DNA of 64,000 nt from Otatea glauca. Lineage: Eukaryota; Streptophyta; Magnoliopsida; Poales; Poaceae. Position 1 is the first letter of the stretch. Each line of letters starts with the position of its first letter. The DNA lies in assembly GCA_036346275.1 (NCBI GenBank), contig CM070711.1, positions 62,969,078 through 63,033,077 on the forward strand, given 5' to 3'. This document shows, one piece after another, positions 57,835-64,000 of the stretch. A model generated the notes under the pieces. The model saw only the letters and a list, made by a program, of their open reading frames with translations, was not told where the DNA came from and searched no databases. Both the position numbers and the translations under genes were made by a program.

Positions 57835-60714
57835 ATGGACCCCAGCCAGGTACTTATTCCGATCCCGCATAGCAACGACCAATATTTTTTGGGTCCATTG
57901 GGAAATCTAGATGTCCATACCGTAACAAACCAAGAAGTCCCTCGTTTACCTCTGTAAACCTGGTCACAATATAGAGGTTGGAATAAAAGTTTGAGCTCCG
58001 CCGACTGACTCTCAAAGGATGGAGGAATTGGTTTATTAGAGTAGCGGCCCAAAAGAGGGGTGAATGGGAAAGAATGAGCATAGCCGAGTGTATTCCACTT
58101 TCCTTAGTCGACCCAGAAGCCAATGAGCCCTTGGTGGCCACGGCCTGTTATTTTTGGTCGGACTGTTTTAATGCTTTCTTGTTCCGCACCGGTCCCATCG
58201 GCCCAACTCTTTTAGATGTTGCTCAGTTATGCTGCCTTCGGCCAGATGGTGAACAAGTATCGGCTTTTAGCGGAAAACCGAAATATAAACTTATCCGATC
58301 CAAGGGCGAAGGTTGGGCCAAATATATTGGAAATAATAACAAGATTAATGGCCTGATGTCGGACGAAGAGCATGTTGCCTTTCTGAATCTTTGGTTAGAC
58401 CGTTTTTTGTTTTGTGGAGCATCTCTTGGACCAACTCAGGTTTATCAAGTGATAGCAGAGCAGCTTGTTGAACGACGTCGGCTAGCACTAGGAAAAATCT
58501 TCTTGGGTGCTGTGTATCAGATGCTTTATGTAATAAGGAGTCGGCTCTATACCGGTTTTGGGAAGTTCACCGTCGGTAATGTAGGTGGTCCGATGTGGTT
58601 TATGCAAATATGGTTATACTGCTTATTCAGCCACTCCTTTAATTTGGATTTAGCCGACGAGACTCCTTTTCCAAGGGATGACATACCAGAGGGGGCACCT
58701 ATCCAATTTAGAGAATGCCGATCTTTTGGTGAGAGGTTTATGATGTGCTCCAGTAATAAGACAAGGATTTCTCCCGACAGCTGCAGAAGATTCTTGTCTT
58801 TCTTTTTGCAATTGGACACCGAAGATTTCAAGCAGCAAGACTTCTTTAGTTATGGTGTTACAACCGATTTTTCTTGGCCTTCATTTCTGCATTTGGAAGC
58901 CGACAGTTCTTCTATGCCTCAGGAAACATTAGACTTGTATAAAATTTTCATTTCTCCTTGCATTCTTCATGCTGGTCTTCATACAAGAAATCGGACATAC
59001 CAGCCATCATACGAATTCTATCATCCGTCTGTTTACGCAAGGCAACTGGGATTTGGTCAAGTGATCTCAAGTTTTCAGTTTCTCGATCGGCTTGAGCCAA
59101 GAGCCAGAGTCCGTAATGCTGTGTCGGCCGAAATTGTCCTTGAAGTAGCTGATGACCTGCAAGTCCAGTCTTTGCCACACTTCTTCCTGAACACCAGACG
59201 GGCAGGAGGGTATACCACATGGTGGTCGGTCATTGCAGAAGCCCTTTATCGGTCAAAGTCTCTGTCAAACATTATTAATAATTTTTCCAAATCTTCCGGA
59301 GCCGACGTTAGCGTCTAATGCCGATTCTAGCAGTGAGGCCACTTCGTCGGGATATACTAATACGATTGTGAATGTTTCTAGCGAGGTATCGACTTAGAGT
59401 CTAAATCTCCCACTTTGTATTTTATGAAGATTTTCCTTGAATCTAATTTTGTTTTTCGTCTGCAAAACAAGGCTATTAGAAAGAGGGCAGCTTCAGGCCC
59501 ATCGGGTGATAGCCATCCTAAGAAACAACAACAATTGGCTGCCATCATAGGCTACGCTTCTGGATCTTTGGGCATTCAGAGCCCATCTCTGTCAGACTTG
59601 GAGAAGCATAAACAACCCAGTAAGTCTTTTATCGGCTTTCTTTCATAGCCCACCCAATTTTCATCTGACAAAATTGTTTACCCGATAATTTTCAGAAAAG
59701 AAGCGGAAGTATACCAAGGCCGCTGCCAAGAAGGTCCCTAAACCTAACGAGCAGAGCGGCGAGAGCTCACCGCATGCGTCGGCTACTGGAGAGGTAGGTC
59801 ATCATACTTCGTTTAGTAAATTATGTACTTTGGTACGTTGGCTTACTCTGTATTTTACTTCTTTTAGCCAACGAATCTGCTCAAGTCGCGAAGATCTTGG
59901 CCGATCTTCCGAAGATTTCTTCTGCGCCAGTTTCTCAACCACAGCCTACCCCAATAGCCTTGCTTGCCGACTTACCGGAGCTTTCTGACCTGATCAACCT
60001 GTTGGGTTTCTCCTTGGCCGATCTCGATGACCCAGAGACCATGGCCACTGATGACTATGACGCCGAGATCAGGAGATCCTCGAAGTGTCGAAGGAAGCGT
60101 CGATCGTTGTCACCTCTGCTCTAGGCATGAAGGAAAAATTAAACAAGCTTTTTGATCTGGTCACAAGGCCGCAGTCGGAGATATTGGCGAATAATCAGCC
60201 GATCCAAGACGCCATGGCGGCCGTTGAAGCCGACTTACCTCCAGAAGCAATGGCAGCCCTTCTGAATGTGTGCCACTTGGATGAAAGGAGGTTTGAAGTT
60301 GAAGAAGCTCAGGAAGCCGACCAGAAAATTTTGGATGAGCTCGTTGCTGACGCTAAAGCTAAAAAGCAAAAATTTGACGCCGATACGGAGCTGATGAAGA
60401 CCACAAAGACTTCTCTTGGTCAGCTTGAAACGACCAGGAAGTTTCTTATGGAGGAGTTGGCCAAGACGGAAAAGCTAATCACTGAAGGCCAGCACACCCT
60501 TGAGAAGACTTCATCGGCCATCAAAGATCAGAAGCTGGGACTTGCGATGGCTGTGGTCGGTGTGAAGAAACAAATGACCAAGGTGGTGCCAGTGCCAGGG
60601 AGCGCAAAGGCAGACGATCGCATCATTGACGAAGTTCAATGTGTAATTGCAAAGGCCGCAGGTGCTCTGTCGGCTTTAGGCGCAACCCTCCCAGGCTCAG
60701 ACATCCAAAATTAA
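57835..60714 (+). CDS. Plant mobile domain (PMD, aminotransferase-like) protein encoded antisense inside the gypsy element, degenerate
   Basis: The largest open part (58074-59318, 414 codons) is a plant mobile domain; its frame extends upstream as WRNWFIRVAAQKRGEWER, typical of PMD. The first ATG is 57835 (MDPSQVLIPIPHSN); a TAA at 57955 and a frame change near 57985 break the link. After a frame change near 59313 the frame runs NADSSSEATSSGYTN to a donor at 59382/59383. Further exons are about 59475-59619, 59696-59797 (Lys-rich KKKRKYTKAAAKKVPK, NLS-like) and 59868-60714; most introns have GT/AG ends. The last exon has a frame change near 60070 and then a coiled-coil (60118-60714). PMD proteins occur in plant transposons and in host silencing factors such as MAIN/MAIL1. 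No enzymatic role is claimed. It has its own TATA box. As sequenced it is interrupted, so the original product is probably not made. Confidence 0.75.
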
Positions 60715-60939
60715 CTTCTGAGATGTGAAAGTCTGTTGGCCGTTTTTTAAGAAACACTTGTTTTGAATACTTTGTAACTTTTGCGTTCTGAATACTTTGT
60801 AACTTTTGCTATGTTTATAATCGTCTGTTTAACCGATTTTCATCTTGCTTACTAGTAGTTGTATCTTCTGAGTTTGCAATCCTTTCAGTCGATTAACAAC
60901 ATCGTGTTAATCTTGGCTCTGAATGTGATCCTTAGTCGG

Positions 60940-61758
60940 CTAGGCTCCAACCCAAACGCTAGGATAATACTTCTTTAAATATTTCCAGTTAATAGCTTTA
61001 GGCAAAACATATCCTTTCAACGTTTCTATTACGTACGAATTTCCACCGACTAGCCGATTAACTTTATATGGTCCTTTCCACGTAGGTGACCATTTTCCGA
61101 ATCGGTTATCTTTCGAACCAACAGGCAATATCGTTTTTCATACTAAATCGGCTTGATCGAAAGACTTAGGCACGACCTTTTTATTATACGCCCTTGCAAC
61201 CCTGATTTTATTCTTCTTAAGCCGATCAAGTATGGACAAACGTAATTCCGCCAACTCATCCAAGTTGTCGATCATCGAATTATTATAATCCTGAGCCGAC
61301 AAACCGTTTTGTCTGGCCACTCGTATAGATTCAATATTGATTTCAATGGGTAATACGGCTTCTTGACCATACACTAGCTGGTAAGGTGAAAGTTTCGTTG
61401 CTCCGTGGTAGGCTAGCCGATACGCCCAAAGCGACTCCGATAGAGTTGAGTGCCAATTCCTCGATTTTTCATCAATCTTTCTTTTGATCAATTTGATTAA
61501 CGTTTTGTTGGACGACTCGGCTTGTCCATTAGCCTGAGCGTAGTACGGGGATGAATTCAACAGTTTTATCCCTAGACTTGTCGCGTAACTCTGAAACTCG
61601 TTAGACATGAACACCGTACCTTGATCGGTCGTAATTGTTTGCGGAATCCCAAACCGATGAACAATATGCTCATTAACAAAACCGATGGCTTCAACACTGG
61701 TTACTTTCTTAAGTGGTATAACCTCAACCCATTTAGAGAAATAATCTGTTGCGGCCAA
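60940..61758 (-). pseudogene. Ty3/gypsy integrase (Tat/Ogre lineage), core and C-terminal part
   Basis: The integrase core (61758-61138) shows the D,D35E triad: Asp5 in ATDYFSKW, Asp45 in TTDQG, Glu81 in NGQAESSNK, numbered from 61758. It inserts the cDNA into the genome. An in-frame TGA at 61138-61140 stands where Trp is expected (DLVWK), after which the C-terminal part 61128-60940 (WKGPYKVNRLVGGNSYVIE) continues and ends near SVWVGA. Upstream it is in frame with the zinc-binding piece. No chromodomain, consistent with the Tat lineage. Confidence 0.9.
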
Positions 61759-61815
61759 AAGAAACTTGTGACCTTTACTTGAAGCAGGAAATATTTGGCC
61801 GATTACATCTATTCC

Positions 61816-62109
61816 TCAACCCCTGAACGGCCATGGCTTGATAATTGGGTGCAAGGCTGATGCTGGTGCTAGTTGTATATTGCCAAACTTTTGACAGGTC
61901 TGACATCCTTTATAATACTTGAAACAATCTTCTAGCATTGTCGGCCAAAAATAACCTGTCCGTCTGAGCATCCATTTCATCTTATGAGCCGATTGATGAG
62001 AACCACAAATGGCTTCATGCACTTCACCCATTGCTACCCGTGCTTCTTCGGCTCCAAGACATCTCAATAGCAATCCTTCCATCATCCGATAATACAACGT
62101 ATCGTCCAT
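61816..62109 (-). pseudogene. Gypsy integrase H2C2 zinc-binding domain
   Basis: HEAICGSHQSAHKMKWMLRR, then YWPT-like YFWPTML and CQTCQKF give the His-His-Cys-Cys zinc site at the integrase N terminus. It ends in a TGA at 61816-61818 where Trp is usual (PFRGWGID), then reads straight into the integrase core. Upstream, the spacer from RNase H has a TAA near 62184 (ADWRT then stop). Confidence 0.88.
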
Positions 62110-62299
62110 AACAATGTATTTTAAAGCTTGTTGTCTAATCTTGCGTTCGGTCGGCTCAGATGGATCGATCAGGTAATTCTTTATTTACGTTCTCCAATCC
62201 GCGACATCCACGCACATGACGGCTTTATCCCTTAGCTCAGTTACCAGATATCGGTCAAGGTCTTTGTACCCTGATGCCTGTTGAGCCAGGGCGTTAGCT

Positions 62300-62758
62300 C
62301 TATCGTTCAATTCTCGAGGGACATGACCGATAGAAAATGATGTAAATGAGCCGATTATCTCCGAAGCATTGTTCTAGATATTTCAGCAGTACTTCGTCTC
62401 GGCATTGGTATTCTTCTTTTATTTGTTGTACAATTAACATAGAGTCCCCATACGCCTCAACCGCACATACTCCGATATTTTCTAATAATTGGAAAACTTT
62501 GAGCAACGCTTCATACTCTGCCTGATTATTTGAGCATCGGCTATTTAGCCGAAATGCGAATTCGAAATTATGCCCTTTAGGTGATATGAGCACTACACCG
62601 ATTCCATCGCCCTCTCTGCATACAGACCCATCAAAAAATAATTGCCAAGGAGCTACGGATACTAAGTCAGCAGTAGTGTCATGCCCTGTTATAAAATCGG
62701 CTAAAACTTGCCCTTTGACTGCTTTGGCCGATTCATAAGACAAGTCGAACTCAACCAA
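62300..62758 (-). pseudogene. Archaeal-type RNase H (aRNH) of the Tat/Ogre pol
   Basis: WQLFFDGSVCREGDGIGVVL, then NNQAEYEALLKVF and EAYGDSMLIVQQI give the three acidic positions of the extra RNase H that marks the Tat/Ogre lineage of Ty3/gypsy. The frame is lost near 62370; in another frame it continues FSIGHVPRELNDRANALAQQ. It is joined upstream to the RT part except for one stop codon. Confidence 0.85.
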
Positions 62759-62767
62759 AGCATAAGC

Positions 62768-64000
62768 CTATTTGCCAAGTCGACCCCGTAGGATTGGAGC
62801 TGATAACATATATTTTATAACATCGGCTTTACAGATCACCTTACAAGCCGATGATAATATATAATGCCTTAACTTCGTGGATGAGAAATATAAAGATAAA
62901 CACAATTTCTCAACGAAAGGGTACCTGACTTCTGCATTAAGTAGTCGTCGGCTTAAATAAAAAATAACTCTTTCCTTACCATCAACCTCTTGTGCTAGAA
63001 CAACTCCAATAGTTTCCTCTTCAGTCGATACATATAGTCTGAAAGGAACCCCTTTTCGTGGTGCAGCCAAAACCAGAGGGCTGGACAAATATCTTTTAAC
63101 GTCATCAAAAGCCTTTTGCTGATCGGCTCCCCACACAAATTCTTGATTATCTTTCAATTTCAACAACGGGGTAAAGGAACGAATTCTGCCGAAAAGGTTT
63201 GAGATAAATCTCCGTAGATAATTAATCTTGTCGATCAACTTCTGTAATTCGTTTTTGCATGCCGGCGGCTTGGTGTTGGCTATGGCCTTCAGTCTTGCTT
63301 GATTAACCTCAATACCTCTCTCATGTACCATAAAGCCTAAAAATTGCCCAGCCGACACGCCAAACGCACATTTGAAAGGATTCATCTTTAAGCCATGTGA
63401 TCTTATGTTCTGGAAAACCCTTTCTAAATTGGCCAAATGCTGCAAATCATCTGCCGATTTTACTATGACATCGTCAATATATATTTCAATGATGTGACCG
63501 ATTAAATCATGAAAAATCAGGTTCATGGCTCGTTGATATGTTGTCCCAGCATTTTTTAAGCCAAAAGTCATAACCGTCCACTCGAATAAACCTATGGCTC
63601 TAGGACATCTGAAAGCTGTCTTTGGTATATCGGCTTCTGCCATGAGTATCTGATTGTATCCGGCATTTCCATCTAGAAAACTTATAATTTTATTCCCTGA
63701 TGCAGCATCGATAAGCATATCGGCTATCGGCATCAGGTATTCAACTTTTGGTGTCGCTTTATTCAAATCTCTAAAATCGACACATACTCAAAGTTTTCCG
63801 TTTTTCTTCATGACTGAAACAAAGTTGGAAACCTACTCTGCATATCGACAAGGTCTTATAAATTTAGCCTCCAACAATCGCTCTATTTCTTCTTTTATAA
63901 TTTTATACAGAGCCGGATTAAAACGCCTAGGGTACTGTTTAAACGGTCGATAACCTTGTTTAATGGGTAGCCGATGTTCTACCAATTGTCGGCTTAAACC
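62768..64000 (-). pseudogene. Ty3/gypsy reverse transcriptase and ancestral RNase H (Tat/Ogre lineage), cut by window edge
   Basis: From the right edge the frame reads VEHRLPIKQGYRPFKQYPRR, then FVSVMKKNGKL, VCVDFRDLNKATPK, FLDGNAGYNQI (first catalytic Asp), FEWTVMTFGLKNAGTTYQRA and YIDDVIV (catalytic YxDD at about 63470). A connection follows, then a degenerate ancestral RNase H (RLYVSTEEETIGVVLAQE). Stops at 63833-63835 (TAG, Trp expected), 63788-63790 (TGA, Arg expected in KLRVCVDF) and 62768-62770 (TAG, Trp expected in GKWAYALVEF) break it. Protease and gag lie beyond the window. Confidence 0.9.

Noticed and set aside
58547..58831. Minus-strand frames across the plant-mobile-domain region
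   Set aside because: Shadows of the plus-strand PMD frame; they do not continue the gypsy pol.

Overview
This is plant nuclear DNA, almost certainly from a grass. Coding DNA is very GC-rich (the 22-23.5 kb gene) while intergenic DNA is AT-rich. The mobile elements are those typical of cereals: Stowaway and Tourist MITEs, hAT elements, MULEs, SIRE-like Copia, and Tat/Ogre-type Ty3/gypsy. I cannot name the species. There are no bacterial operons, CRISPR arrays or rRNA/tRNA genes that I can support.

Layout. 1-1.6 kb (-): the 5' half of a decayed Mutator-like transposase running off the left edge. 2.6-8.1 kb (+): a small three-exon gene for a 63-residue protein resembling the plant complex I B9/NDUFA3 subunit; its 4.75-kb first intron carries a 2.86-kb Harbinger-like element with a TAA duplication. 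8.1-21.8 kb: gene-poor DNA built from nested insertions (hAT elements with 8-bp target duplications, Stowaway inside Stowaway, hAT inside hAT). 22.0-23.45 kb (+): the one clearly intact protein gene, an intronless MYC-type bHLH transcription factor with TATA box and G-boxes. 23.8-26.4 kb: an hAT element with a perfect 8-bp target duplication. 27-36.8 kb: MITEs, a TIR element with GC-rich cargo, and a foldback (hairpin) element; no recognised gene. 36.8-46.9 kb: two SIRE-like Copia remnants in opposite orientation, one interrupted in its zinc knuckle by an hAT element. 47.5-48.5 kb: a Ds-like element. 51.8-53.9 kb: a complete small non-autonomous LTR retrotransposon with 341-bp LTRs. 55.1-55.6 kb (-): a frameshifted remnant of a KELP-type (PC4 family) transcription coactivator gene. 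56.8 kb to the right edge: the 3' part of a Tat/Ogre-lineage Ty3/gypsy element on the minus strand, carrying on the opposite strand a multi-exon plant-mobile-domain gene with its own TATA box.

Of the host genes, two look potentially functional (complex I subunit, bHLH factor) and one looks broken (KELP). Everything else recognised is mobile DNA in various stages of decay. The most unusual items are the antisense plant-mobile-domain gene inside the gypsy element, a family of hAT elements built from internal ~170-bp modules, the foldback element, and the strong bias of gypsy pol stop codons toward Trp-to-stop changes.
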